From the NCBI GenBank assembly GCA_023229575.1, contig JALNYZ010000025.1, positions 1-58,210 of the forward strand: a stretch of 58,210 bases of DNA, in the 5' to 3' direction. A model generated the notes under the pieces. It did not search any database. It was given only the letters and a program-made list of their open reading frames with translations, and was not told the DNA's origin. The translations under genes and the position numbers were made by a program. This document shows positions 8,826 to 16,870 of this stretch, piece by piece (position 1 is the first letter of the stretch; each line of letters begins with the position of its first letter). The DNA comes from Prolixibacteraceae bacterium. Lineage in GTDB: Bacteria > Bacteroidota > Bacteroidia > Bacteroidales > Prolixibacteraceae.

Positions 8826-11800
8826 GCTAGCGTGGATGTTCCGGTTTTGGCACAATATCCGGAGTTGGATCCAGAGCTGACCAGTATCACACCTTTGAAC
8901 ATGCACGGCGATTTTTATATTGCGCAAAACGGAAGAGACTCCTGGTCAGGGACACTAACAGCACCGCGGACCGGCGGCACTGACGGCCCTTTTGCAACCT
9001 TAGATCGTGCACGAGATGCTGTGCGGGCTGCGCGGGCCAGGGATGCCTCTCCTCGTGCATATACCGTAATTATCAGGGGCGGGTTTTATCCCCTTGGTGA
9101 AACACTGGTTTTCAAGCCGGAGGATTCAGCTACCGCTGACGCACCAACGACTTATGCCGCCTGGCCGGGTGAAAAACCTGTATTCAGTGGCGGACGGCGC
9201 ATTACCGGCTGGCAAAAGTCGGCAGATGGCAATACCTGGACAGTAGTTATCCCGGAAGTCCGCGACGGGAAATGGTATTCAACACAGCTGTTTGTCAACG
9301 GACGGCGATGCACGCGCGCCCGAATACCCAATGAGGGGTTTCTTCGCTCCGATGGCCCGCCGCGCTTCAGCAAAGAAACACTACAGAAACTTGCTAGCAG
9401 GACTCTTGGTAAACGTGGCCCGATCACCGGAGACAATGTCAATAGGATGGGGATGAGCTATCAGGGCGACGATCTCAAGCCCTGGGCAAACCTGCAGGAT
9501 GTGAATCTGCATGTGATACACGCCTGGACCAGCGCGATGCACTGGATTGACGGCCTTGACGAACAGAATCACTCGGTGCTCTTCACCGGCCCGAGCCGCT
9601 CTCCTGGTAACGATGAGCGCCAGATGCCTTATTATATCGAGAACTTACTGGAAGGGCTTGATTCACCGGGCGAATGGTATCTGGACCGCAAGACTGGTCT
9701 CCTGACCTATTGGCCAATAACTGGCGAAGACATGACCTCTGCCGAAACAATTGTTTCAGTGCTTCAAACCCTGGTGCGCTTCGACGGCACGGCAGCGGAT
9801 GGTAAATTTATCGACGGTCTGATATTCCGTGGCCTGTCGTTTCAGCATGCCGATTGGGGCCCACTAAACCATGCACTGGAAAACGACGGATATTCAGGCT
9901 GCCATTTTCTTGAGGCCGCTGTCAGCGCTACAGCTCTTAGATACAGTGTTTTCGAGAGGTGTGAAATCACCCGTTCCGGCGGTTACGCGCTCTATCTGAT
10001 TGACGGATCTGCTTTCAACCGCGTTCAGCAATGTGAGATTCACGGCATGGGTGGCGGTGGTGTCCTTATTGGTTCGCGCTGGTCATCCTCCGATATTTTC
10101 CAGCATCCTATCCCGCCGGATGATTTACAGGACGACCTGCTAGCCCGTTACAATGTTGTGGACAACTGCTTCCTTCACGACAATGGACAGATATTTCTTG
10201 GAGTCATCGGTGGTGTGTTCATCGCCCACAGCCCCTATAACAAAGTTACCCACAATGAAATCTGCAACATGCCCTACAGCGGCGTGACCATCGGACGGCG
10301 GCTGGATTACAAATACAGCCATGCCCATCACAACGAGGTGGGCTGGAATCATATCCATCATATCGGACAAGGCGTGATGAGCGACATGGGCGGCATTTAT
10401 ACAGAGGGTGTCTCGCCCGGAACGCGCCTGCATCACAATCTTATTCATGACGTGAACTGCTATCGCTATGGCGGCTGGGGACTTTACTGCGACCAAGGCA
10501 GTAAGGGTATCCTTCTCGATCACAACATCGTATATGACTGCACAGAAAGTGGCTATATGCAAAACATCGGCAGTGGTAACATCATCCGGAACAATATCTT
10601 TTACTCCGATACCGTGAGCGGACAGTTCAGCGTCGGAAGAAAAAGGCATCCCGATGCAGGCAAGGACTTGATGACTGTCGAACGCAACATCATTGCCAGC
10701 TTGAGCGGCGAAATCCTGGCACGCTTCTGGAATAAGGAAGATGCCATGCACTTTGACCAGAATATATACTGGAAATCCGAAGACAAGGAGTTGCGCTTCA
10801 AGGACTGGTCGCTGGATCAGTGGCACGGGATGGGACAGGATAATAATTCGATCATCGCTGATCCCTTGTTTGTGGATGCCGCGCACCATGATTTCCGTCT
10901 CAAACCCGGATCGCCTGCTGTAAAGATCGGATTTGATCCGATAGACACGAAGGAGATCGGACTTTACGGATCGGCCTCTTTTACAAGGAATTCCGGACTC
11001 ACTGGAGCTGTTGTCCCTCCGGTGGCAGTTCTGGACGGCCCATCTTCGATAGCCAAGGATGTTGATAAAAGATACGGAACCATTGAGTTTCCTAATAACA
11101 CAGGAGACCCTGCAGGTGAAATCTCACATTGCACTTTTGTATATACTGCAGGAAGCGAAGGCGTAAAACCAGGTGAATCGATCTGTTTCCGATGGGATTA
11201 CTGGAGAACCGCTTCCTCCTTCGAAACCAAGCCCGAAATTATTGCCAAAACTCAAAATGGCGCTGTCCTGAGTGGCATTGCTGTGACTCTTATAGACGCA
11301 ACCTGGCCCAAACCCAGGTATACCCCTCTCTCTGTTTTAAAAGTTGATAACGGTGAAATTCTGCCTGGAGAGAAAGTTAATATTACATTTGCGATGCGAT
11401 TTCCTGAGGTAAATAATCTGGAAGGCGGGATTTATGCCTTTATACTGACTTCTGATGGTAAAGAAGTCCGGCTGAAGGACCGAATCAGTCTCTATGCTTG
11501 CAACCGTGCTCCTGAGAAACTGTCATGCACTGCCGAAGCACGTCCGATAAAAGGACAGAAAGGACGGGTTACCATTGCAGTAACAGATAAATACAATAAC
11601 CCAGTTACAAACTTTACGGGGACAGTTCAAATCACCGGAAGTACTCAATCCGATCTTCCTGCGTTCTATACTTTTAAAGAATCGGACAAGGGGTTCAAAC
11701 ATTTCGAAGTTACCTTCCGTCCGGGTGTCGTCACACGGATTACGGCATCGTATAAATCAATAAAAAATATAAGTAATCCGGTATTGCCCCGGGAAAATAC

Positions 11801-12827
11801 AGAGCCGGGGATATTTTTCGGGGATATTCACGTCCATTGTGAGATTTCAAGCGATGCCGTGGGTTCACCGGATCGTGCGTATGAACATGCGCGAAATTTC
11901 TGTGGCCTGGATTTCGCCGGGTTAGCGGATCACTCTCCACGCGGGGAAAAATACGAGCGACTTATAGCCGCCGGCAACCGGTACAATTCACCTCAACATT
12001 TTGCTACTATTATTGGGTTTGAATGGAGTACCGGACGCTATGGGCACCGGAACGCTTATTATCCTGATGACAAAGGGCCGGAGCAACCTGATAGTGTTGG
12101 AGACAACACAGCGCCTTGGTGGAAATTTCTTGATGAGCACAATGTCCGGGCTCTAATTGTTCCTCATCATCCCAATATGCAAGGGGGACTCAAGGCAAAT
12201 GGAACACCTGTGTGGGGTCCCATGGACTGGTCTAAAATCAATAACAAGTATCAGAGAGTCGTAGAAATCGAGCAACACCGGGGATCTTCTGAAGCACCTG
12301 GTGGGCCGAATCCGGAACTTCGTATTTACGGGAAGGATCTCGGATCAAGCGTGCAGACGGCATTGGCGATGGGTCATCGGCTGGGATTCATCGGTTCGAC
12401 AGATACACACTTAGGCCGCCCCGGTATCGGGAAGGGAGAAGAGGGATTAGCAGCAATCCTCAGTCCGGAACTGGAAAGAAAAGCACTCTTTAACTCCATG
12501 TATGACCGCCATTGTTATGCGACAAGCGGGGCTCGCATCCTTATATTCTTTACCGTAAACGGGTTTCCGATGGGGAGTGAAGTCAAGATGGGCCCAAAAG
12601 ACCCAAGAAATATTTCTTTCCGTGCAATCGGCACTAATAGCATTAAAAATGTCGAACTTCTCAGAAATAATGAAGTAATTAAAACCTGGAATGGTACGGC
12701 CGATGATATAAGCGGAGCATTATCTGTTAAAGAGGAAATCGGGCAGGGAGAATGGTACTATATCAGGGTAACACAGACGGACAGGGAGATGGCCTGGTCA
12801 AGTCCAATCTGGGTGGATAAGAAATAA
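8691..12827 (+). CDS. Chimeric right-handed beta-helix protein with C-terminal PHP-type domain
   Basis: 1378 residues. Residues 1-45 are the duplicated leader shared with the GH59 gene. A second beta-helix N-terminus follows from about residue 73 (DFYIAQNGRDSWSGT, then FATLDRARDAVRAARA), leading into a long parallel beta-helix to about 765, rich in HHN/HDN turns, as in carbohydrate-active beta-helix enzymes. Residues about 775-1030 look like two Ig-like sandwiches. Residues about 1040-1290 form a PHP/DUF3604-like metal-dependent domain: GDIHVHC (His1047, His1049), LADHS, VPHHPN and GSTDTH. The beta-helix part is GC-rich (40 of 60 bases at 9301-9360) and the PHP part is not (22 of 60 at 12601-12660). 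Enzymatic activity is unknown; a glycosidase or lyase for the helix and a phosphoesterase-like role for PHP are guesses. Confidence 0.75.
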   Translation: MKNIFLLFIILAINIFGLSAKHCVYISTLQDGRHTSSKGQPMASLASVDVPVLAQYPELDPELTSITPLNMHGDFYIAQNGRDSWSGTLTAPRTGGTDGPFATLDRARDAVRAARARDASPRAYTVIIRGGFYPLGETLVFKPEDSATADAPTTYAAWPGEKPVFSGGRRITGWQKSADGNTWTVVIPEVRDGKWYSTQLFVNGRRCTRARIPNEGFLRSDGPPRFSKETLQKLASRTLGKRGPITGDNVNRMGMSYQGDDLKPWANLQDVNLHVIHAWTSAMHWIDGLDEQNHSVLFTGPSRSPGNDERQMPYYIENLLEGLDSPGEWYLDRKTGLLTYWPITGEDMTSAETIVSVLQTLVRFDGTAADGKFIDGLIFRGLSFQHADWGPLNHALENDGYSGCHFLEAAVSATALRYSVFERCEITRSGGYALYLIDGSAFNRVQQCEIHGMGGGGVLIGSRWSSSDIFQHPIPPDDLQDDLLARYNVVDNCFLHDNGQIFLGVIGGVFIAHSPYNKVTHNEICNMPYSGVTIGRRLDYKYSHAHHNEVGWNHIHHIGQGVMSDMGGIYTEGVSPGTRLHHNLIHDVNCYRYGGWGLYCDQGSKGILLDHNIVYDCTESGYMQNIGSGNIIRNNIFYSDTVSGQFSVGRKRHPDAGKDLMTVERNIIASLSGEILARFWNKEDAMHFDQNIYWKSEDKELRFKDWSLDQWHGMGQDNNSIIADPLFVDAAHHDFRLKPGSPAVKIGFDPIDTKEIGLYGSASFTRNSGLTGAVVPPVAVLDGPSSIAKDVDKRYGTIEFPNNTGDPAGEISHCTFVYTAGSEGVKPGESICFRWDYWRTASSFETKPEIIAKTQNGAVLSGIAVTLIDATWPKPRYTPLSVLKVDNGEILPGEKVNITFAMRFPEVNNLEGGIYAFILTSDGKEVRLKDRISLYACNRAPEKLSCTAEARPIKGQKGRVTIAVTDKYNNPVTNFTGTVQITGSTQSDLPAFYTFKESDKGFKHFEVTFRPGVVTRITASYKSIKNISNPVLPRENTEPGIFFGDIHVHCEISSDAVGSPDRAYEHARNFCGLDFAGLADHSPRGEKYERLIAAGNRYNSPQHFATIIGFEWSTGRYGHRNAYYPDDKGPEQPDSVGDNTAPWWKFLDEHNVRALIVPHHPNMQGGLKANGTPVWGPMDWSKINNKYQRVVEIEQHRGSSEAPGGPNPELRIYGKDLGSSVQTALAMGHRLGFIGSTDTHLGRPGIGKGEEGLAAILSPELERKALFNSMYDRHCYATSGARILIFFTVNGFPMGSEVKMGPKDPRNISFRAIGTNSIKNVELLRNNEVIKTWNGTADDISGALSVKEEIGQGEWYYIRVTQTDREMAWSSPIWVDKK

Positions 12828-12851
12828 AGCATTAACAGCATATTTATACTT

Positions 12852-12868
12852 TTGGCATTATTTTGGCA
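12852..12868 (+). promoter_or_regulatory. Possible sigma-54 promoter of the efflux operon
   Basis: The sequence TTGGCATTATTTTGGCA places GG at 12854-12855 and GC at 12866-12867, exactly the 10-nt gap required between the -24 and -12 elements. It lies 27 nt before the TolC start. The second element reads TGGCA rather than TTGCA, one mismatch. This is a motif match only. Confidence 0.4.
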
Positions 12869-12894
12869 CAAAAGTTTTTATAAATGATTATAAC

Positions 12895-14232
12895 ATGAAT
12901 TACTGTATACTATTTTTATTGATCCTTATCCAATTGACCTCCAGTTTGCAGTTAGCTGCGCAGGAAAAGTGGACATTGAACGATTGTATCAACTATGCAC
13001 TGAAAAATAACCTTCAGTTACTGAACGCAGATATGGACAAGCAGTTGGCTGAGGTGAGTTACCGTCAATCGAAATGGAACAGGTTGCCTGCAATTGGAGC
13101 AGGATCGGATGCGGGAAAAAATTACGGCAGATCTGTGGATCCCAATACCAACGGGATCATCAATACCTCCTTTTTCAACAACTCCTACTATTTGGGTACT
13201 TCGGTCGATCTGTTCCGTGGTTTCATGTACGAAAACCAGATCAGGTACAATAAATTCAAAAAAGAGGCAACTGAAAACAAACGGATCAATGCTGCAGATG
13301 ATTTGGCTTTCTCGGTAATGAACGCCTTTTTCAATGTCATTTATTTCGAAGAACTACTGAAGATTGCCAATGAGCAAAAAGCCCTCTCTGAGCTGAATGT
13401 AAAGAAGATAGATATTTTAGTCTCAACCGGATTGAAGTCCTATGCTGATTTTCTGGAGGTGAAAGCCAACTACGAAAAGGAAGAGCTTTTCCGCATTCAA
13501 ACTGCCAATAATATCGCAACCTCATGGATCAGTCTGAAGAAGGCATTGAACCTTCCACCCGAAAGGCAGATCGTGCTCGTTCTTCCTGAAACGGAAGATG
13601 TTTTTTCCGGGATAGGTGCCAATATTCAGGAACTCTTTGAGCAGCATACCTTCCGCTCACCATACATCCGTTCTTTCGAGGGTGAATGGCAGGCCAGTCA
13701 GAAAAATGTGAGCATCAACAGGGCCAGATTTTCTCCCTCCATCAGGCTACAGGCCAGTTATAACACCGGTTACTATGAGACCAACAAAGATGCAAATGAC
13801 AAGATTATAGCATTCAGTGACCAGATTAACAACAACCAACGACAGTTTCTGGGTGCGACCCTCACCATTCCGTTGTTCAATAAAAATTCAGTCAGGTTTG
13901 ACGTACAAAGCGCCAAAATTGGGGCAGAACAAGCCCAAACAAGACTTACCATTGCCAGGCAAACGCTTCTGTACGAAATGGAGGGAAATTACAATGAACT
14001 AACTGCATCGGGCAAAGAGCTTCAACAGTCCGAAAAACAGATGGAAGCCGATAAGCTCGCATTTCAGGCAGCCCAGAAAAAATTTGATCAGGGAATGATC
14101 AATGCCATTGAAATGTACACGACCAAAAACAGACTTGCCAATACAACTACTCAGGTACTGCATGCCAAACTAACCTATGCGGTAAAAAAACGAATACTGG
14201 AGTTTTACAAAGGAAGCAGGTTTTGGGAATAG
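12895..14232 (+). CDS. TolC-family outer-membrane efflux protein
   Basis: 445 residues with a signal peptide ending near LAAQ (about residue 23). WTLNDCINYALKNNLQL followed by long amphipathic helices with two internally similar halves is the outer-membrane-factor (OEP) pattern; length is normal for TolC relatives. GRSVDPNTN is a segment seen in Bacteroidota members of the family. It would form the outer-membrane and periplasmic tunnel of a tripartite pump with the HlyD-like adaptor and ABC ATPase downstream. It is probably the first gene of that operon; a possible sigma-54 promoter precedes it. Confidence 0.9.
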   Translation: MNYCILFLLILIQLTSSLQLAAQEKWTLNDCINYALKNNLQLLNADMDKQLAEVSYRQSKWNRLPAIGAGSDAGKNYGRSVDPNTNGIINTSFFNNSYYLGTSVDLFRGFMYENQIRYNKFKKEATENKRINAADDLAFSVMNAFFNVIYFEELLKIANEQKALSELNVKKIDILVSTGLKSYADFLEVKANYEKEELFRIQTANNIATSWISLKKALNLPPERQIVLVLPETEDVFSGIGANIQELFEQHTFRSPYIRSFEGEWQASQKNVSINRARFSPSIRLQASYNTGYYETNKDANDKIIAFSDQINNNQRQFLGATLTIPLFNKNSVRFDVQSAKIGAEQAQTRLTIARQTLLYEMEGNYNELTASGKELQQSEKQMEADKLAFQAAQKKFDQGMINAIEMYTTKNRLANTTTQVLHAKLTYAVKKRILEFYKGSRFWE

Positions 14233-14311
14233 AGGGGGCGAGCGGGTGACTGGGACGAAGAGGACGAAGCGGACGATCCCAATTTCGAACCAGGGAACTA
14301 CCTTGAACCTG

Positions 14312-14334
14312 TGGTCCCTGAGCTTGTCGAAGGG
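14312..14334 (+). repeat. Intergenic repeat, copy 1 (GGTCCCTGAGCTTGTCGAAG type)
   Basis: A 23-nt element in the 298-nt spacer between tolC and hlyD, repeated at 14384-14406 with one difference (T to C). The reverse complement begins CCCTTCGACAAGCTCAGG, a sequence I know as a common dispersed intergenic repeat in bacterial genomes. Apart from this pair I see no gene in 14233-14530. Confidence 0.8.
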
Positions 14335-14383
14335 GGAATGTGAAAATTGGGAAATATGAAAATGTGAAAATGCGCCGATGAAC

Positions 14384-14406
14384 TGGTCCCTGAGCCTGTC
14401 GAAGGG
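14384..14406 (+). repeat. Intergenic repeat, copy 2
   Basis: Second copy of the element at 14312-14334, 22 of 23 bases identical, same orientation, about 50 nt downstream. Confidence 0.8.
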
Positions 14407-14530
14407 TATAGAAATGCCAGGAGATCACCGTCTGCGGTAACGTGTTGAAAAATGGTTCTCAGATTGTTTCGGACAGAAGGAACAAATAATGAAAAGGGAA
14501 TTATCTAATGTGTTGTAAATAAGGTTTGTC

Positions 14531-15787
14531 ATGGGAATGGATAGGGTTATTGAAAAGAAGAAGGGAATTCAGAAGAAGCATATTTTCTGGGTTGCTGGGG
14601 TTTTGCTGATGGTTTTTTTGATTTTTAAACTGGTTTTTGGCGACCATTCTTCAGTTTTCCGTGCGGAAAAGGATCTACTGACCATCGGTAGTGCGGAAGA
14701 TGGAATATTCAACGATTACATCACGGTAATCGGTCAGGTGGAGCCGATCACAACCATTTTTCTGGATGCGGTCGAAGGTGGAACAGTCGAAGAACGAATG
14801 ATAGAAGAGGGTGCAATGGTAAAAAAGGGAGATGTCATCCTGCGTCTGGGGAATCGCCAGTTGTACCAAACCATCCTGAACAGTGAGGCCGCGCTCGCAG
14901 AGAAAGAAAACTACCTGCGCAGTACCAGGATCAGTTTCGAGTCGGAATTGATCCAGTCAAAACGGAATATTCTCGACAGTGAATTCAAGGTTATCCGCAA
15001 AAAAAGAACCTTTAATCAGTACGAAACACTGTACAAAGAGGCGCTGATCTCGAAGGAGGATTATCTTCAGTCGAAAGAAGATTACGAATATGAGGTCAAT
15101 CTACTGACCATCAATAAGCTTAAAGTAAGAAATGACTCATTGCTCCGGACTACTTCGATGATTACCCTCGAAAGGGACCTTGGGAAGATGCGCCAAATGC
15201 TTGATCTGGTTCATGAACGTCTGGGCGATCTGAATGTAAAAGCTCCTGTCGACGGCCAGCTGGGCATGCTGGATGCAGAAATAGGGCAATCGATCAACGG
15301 AGGTCAGCGCATTGGCCAGATCAACGTGCTCGACAATTTCAAGGTAAATGCCAAAATCGACGAACACTACATCGACAGGGTGGTTCGTGGGCTCGCAGCA
15401 TCTCTTGACCGCAACAGCGCCAATTTCAAACTTGCTGTGAAAAAGGTCTATCCGGATGTACGTGAGGGGCAATTTAAAATTGATCTGGTTTTTGAAGGAT
15501 CAAAACCGGAAAAGATAAGGACCGGTCAGACCTATCATGTCAAACTTGAATTGGGCGAGTCGCAAAAAGCATTGATGATTCCGCGCGGAGGTTTTTTCCA
15601 GAGTACCGGCGGTCAATGGATCTTTGTTTTGACCGCTGCAGGAACAGAGGCAATCAAACGACCTATCAAAATAGGCAAACAGAATCCGCAATATTACGAA
15701 GTTTTGGAAGGACTGAAAGCTGGCGAAAAAGTGATCACTTCGGGGTACGAGATGTTTGGGACGAATGAGCGGATCAGCTTCAAATAG
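14531..15787 (+). CDS. HlyD-family periplasmic adaptor of an efflux pump
   Basis: 418 residues. One membrane anchor near residues 18-39 (IFWVAGVLLMVFLIFKLVF), then a beta-barrel/lipoyl-like part (EGGTVEERMIEEGAMVKKGD), a long coiled coil of about 120 residues, the second lipoyl half (VKAPVDGQLGMLDAEIGQSI) and a C-terminal membrane-proximal domain. This is the membrane-fusion protein that links an inner-membrane ABC transporter to TolC. It lies between tolC and the ATPase gene, separated from both by repeat-rich spacers. Confidence 0.9.
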   Translation: MGMDRVIEKKKGIQKKHIFWVAGVLLMVFLIFKLVFGDHSSVFRAEKDLLTIGSAEDGIFNDYITVIGQVEPITTIFLDAVEGGTVEERMIEEGAMVKKGDVILRLGNRQLYQTILNSEAALAEKENYLRSTRISFESELIQSKRNILDSEFKVIRKKRTFNQYETLYKEALISKEDYLQSKEDYEYEVNLLTINKLKVRNDSLLRTTSMITLERDLGKMRQMLDLVHERLGDLNVKAPVDGQLGMLDAEIGQSINGGQRIGQINVLDNFKVNAKIDEHYIDRVVRGLAASLDRNSANFKLAVKKVYPDVREGQFKIDLVFEGSKPEKIRTGQTYHVKLELGESQKALMIPRGGFFQSTGGQWIFVLTAAGTEAIKRPIKIGKQNPQYYEVLEGLKAGEKVITSGYEMFGTNERISFK

Positions 15788-15828
15788 CATGGGGCAGAGA
15801 GCATGGAGCAGAGAGCATGGGGCAGAGG
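15787..15828 (+). repeat. Three tandem 14-nt units (GCATGGGGCAGAGA)
   Basis: Three back-to-back units at 15787-15800, 15801-15814 and 15815-15828 differ by one base from the consensus in units 2 and 3. The first base is the last base of the hlyD stop codon. Near-exact reverse complements occur downstream at 15932-15945 and 16012-16025, so the spacer RNA could fold into long hairpins. Confidence 0.8.
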
Positions 15829-15931
15829 AAACGCTCTGTACAAGCATTTATTGGTTATTCTAAGTTGCTTGGGCGTGAAGCAATGGGTTTTCCTTAATTC
15901 AACTCCATTCTCAACGCCCTACGCCCTCTGC

Positions 15932-15945
15932 TCTCTGCCCCTTGC
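15932..15945 (-). repeat. Inverted copy of the 14-nt unit
   Basis: TCTCTGCCCCTTGC is the reverse complement of the tandem unit at 15787-15828 with one mismatch. Confidence 0.7.
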
Positions 15946-16011
15946 CCTTTGCCAAATACAAATAAACTCAAATATTAACGAATAGAGTGTTGGGATATGA
16001 GCCAACCATGC

Positions 16012-16025
16012 TCTTTGCCCCATGC
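16012..16025 (-). repeat. Second inverted copy of the 14-nt unit
   Basis: TCTTTGCCCCATGC is again the reverse complement of the tandem unit with one mismatch. An upstream ATG at 15997 reads through it, which is why that start is not used for the ATPase. Confidence 0.7.
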
Positions 16026-16044
16026 TCTATGCAACTTTTACATT

Positions 16045-16743
16045 ATGATTCGGACAGTTAGCTTGAACAAAGTCTTCCGCACGGAAGAGATCGAGACCAG
16101 TGCGTTGAATGACGTGAGCCTGCACATTCAAAAGGGTGAATTTGTAGCCATCATGGGGCCTTCGGGTTGCGGTAAATCAACTTTGCTGAACATTATCGGC
16201 TTGTTGGACAACCCTACCTCAGGCGAGTATTATTTCGATGGCCACGAAGTCGGTGGGTTTAAGGAACGCGACCGGACTTTGCTCCGTAAGGGGAACATCG
16301 GGTTCGTGTTTCAGAGTTTTAACCTGATCGACGAACTCAATGTATACGAAAATGTTGAACTTCCGCTTATTTACCTGAAATTAAGTGCCAAAGAGCGTAA
16401 GGAGATGGTCGAAAAAGTACTGGAGCGGATGAAAATCAGTCACCGGAAGAAGCACTTTCCGCAGCAACTGTCGGGTGGTCAGCAGCAACGTGTGGCCATC
16501 GCACGCGCAGTGGTTGCCAATCCGAAGCTGATTCTGGCGGATGAGCCAACCGGTAACCTCGACTCGAAAAACGGGCTGGAAGTGATGAACCTTTTGACTG
16601 AGCTCAACCGGGAAGGAACCACCATCGTGATGGTTACCCACTCCAAGCACGACTCAGAATTTGCCCACCGCGTGGTAAACCTGTTCGATGGTCAGGTGAT
16701 TACCGAAGAGGTGAAGAAGCATATGATGGAAATGAAGATTTAA
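16045..16743 (+). CDS. ABC transporter ATP-binding protein (MacB/LolD type)
   Basis: 232 residues from ATG 16045. The longer frame from 15997 begins inside a repeat and adds a non-homologous peptide. Walker A GPSGCGKST (38-46), signature LSGGQ (142-146), Walker B LILADEP (162-168) and the switch His in VTHSKHD are all intact. It would energise export with the HlyD and TolC proteins upstream, either of a small molecule or peptide or in a lipoprotein-release-type role. Such ATPases normally work with FtsX/MacB-type permeases, but no permease gene follows. After 127 nt of low-complexity sequence (16744-16870) comes an unrelated GH3 gene. The operon may have been truncated or the permease may be elsewhere. 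Confidence 0.92.
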   Translation: MIRTVSLNKVFRTEEIETSALNDVSLHIQKGEFVAIMGPSGCGKSTLLNIIGLLDNPTSGEYYFDGHEVGGFKERDRTLLRKGNIGFVFQSFNLIDELNVYENVELPLIYLKLSAKERKEMVEKVLERMKISHRKKHFPQQLSGGQQQRVAIARAVVANPKLILADEPTGNLDSKNGLEVMNLLTELNREGTTIVMVTHSKHDSEFAHRVVNLFDGQVITEEVKKHMMEMKI

Positions 16744-16870
16744 CCACATGGGGTATGGTGCAGAGAGGGTGGAGACCGGGGAAGGGAGACGGGAAACCGT
16801 GCAGGGTCGTCTAAATTATTCACAATGTCCTAATTATTTTATCAGTGAAATAATAACATAACACTAAATT

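Noticed and set aside
10140..10889. A 249-codon antisense open frame inside the beta-helix region
   Set aside because: It mirrors the GC-rich sense gene, has no recognisable motif and no initiation signal; long shadow frames are expected where GC is high.
15997..16044. Upstream ATG extending the ABC ATPase by 16 residues
   Set aside because: The added peptide is a translation of the CATGCTCTTTGCCCCATGC repeat and has no counterpart in ABC ATPases; ATG 16045 gives the normal start.
16744..16870. Possible remnant of an ABC permease after the ATPase gene
   Set aside because: The stretch is low-complexity purine-rich sequence and AT-rich leader; no frame resembles a membrane protein.
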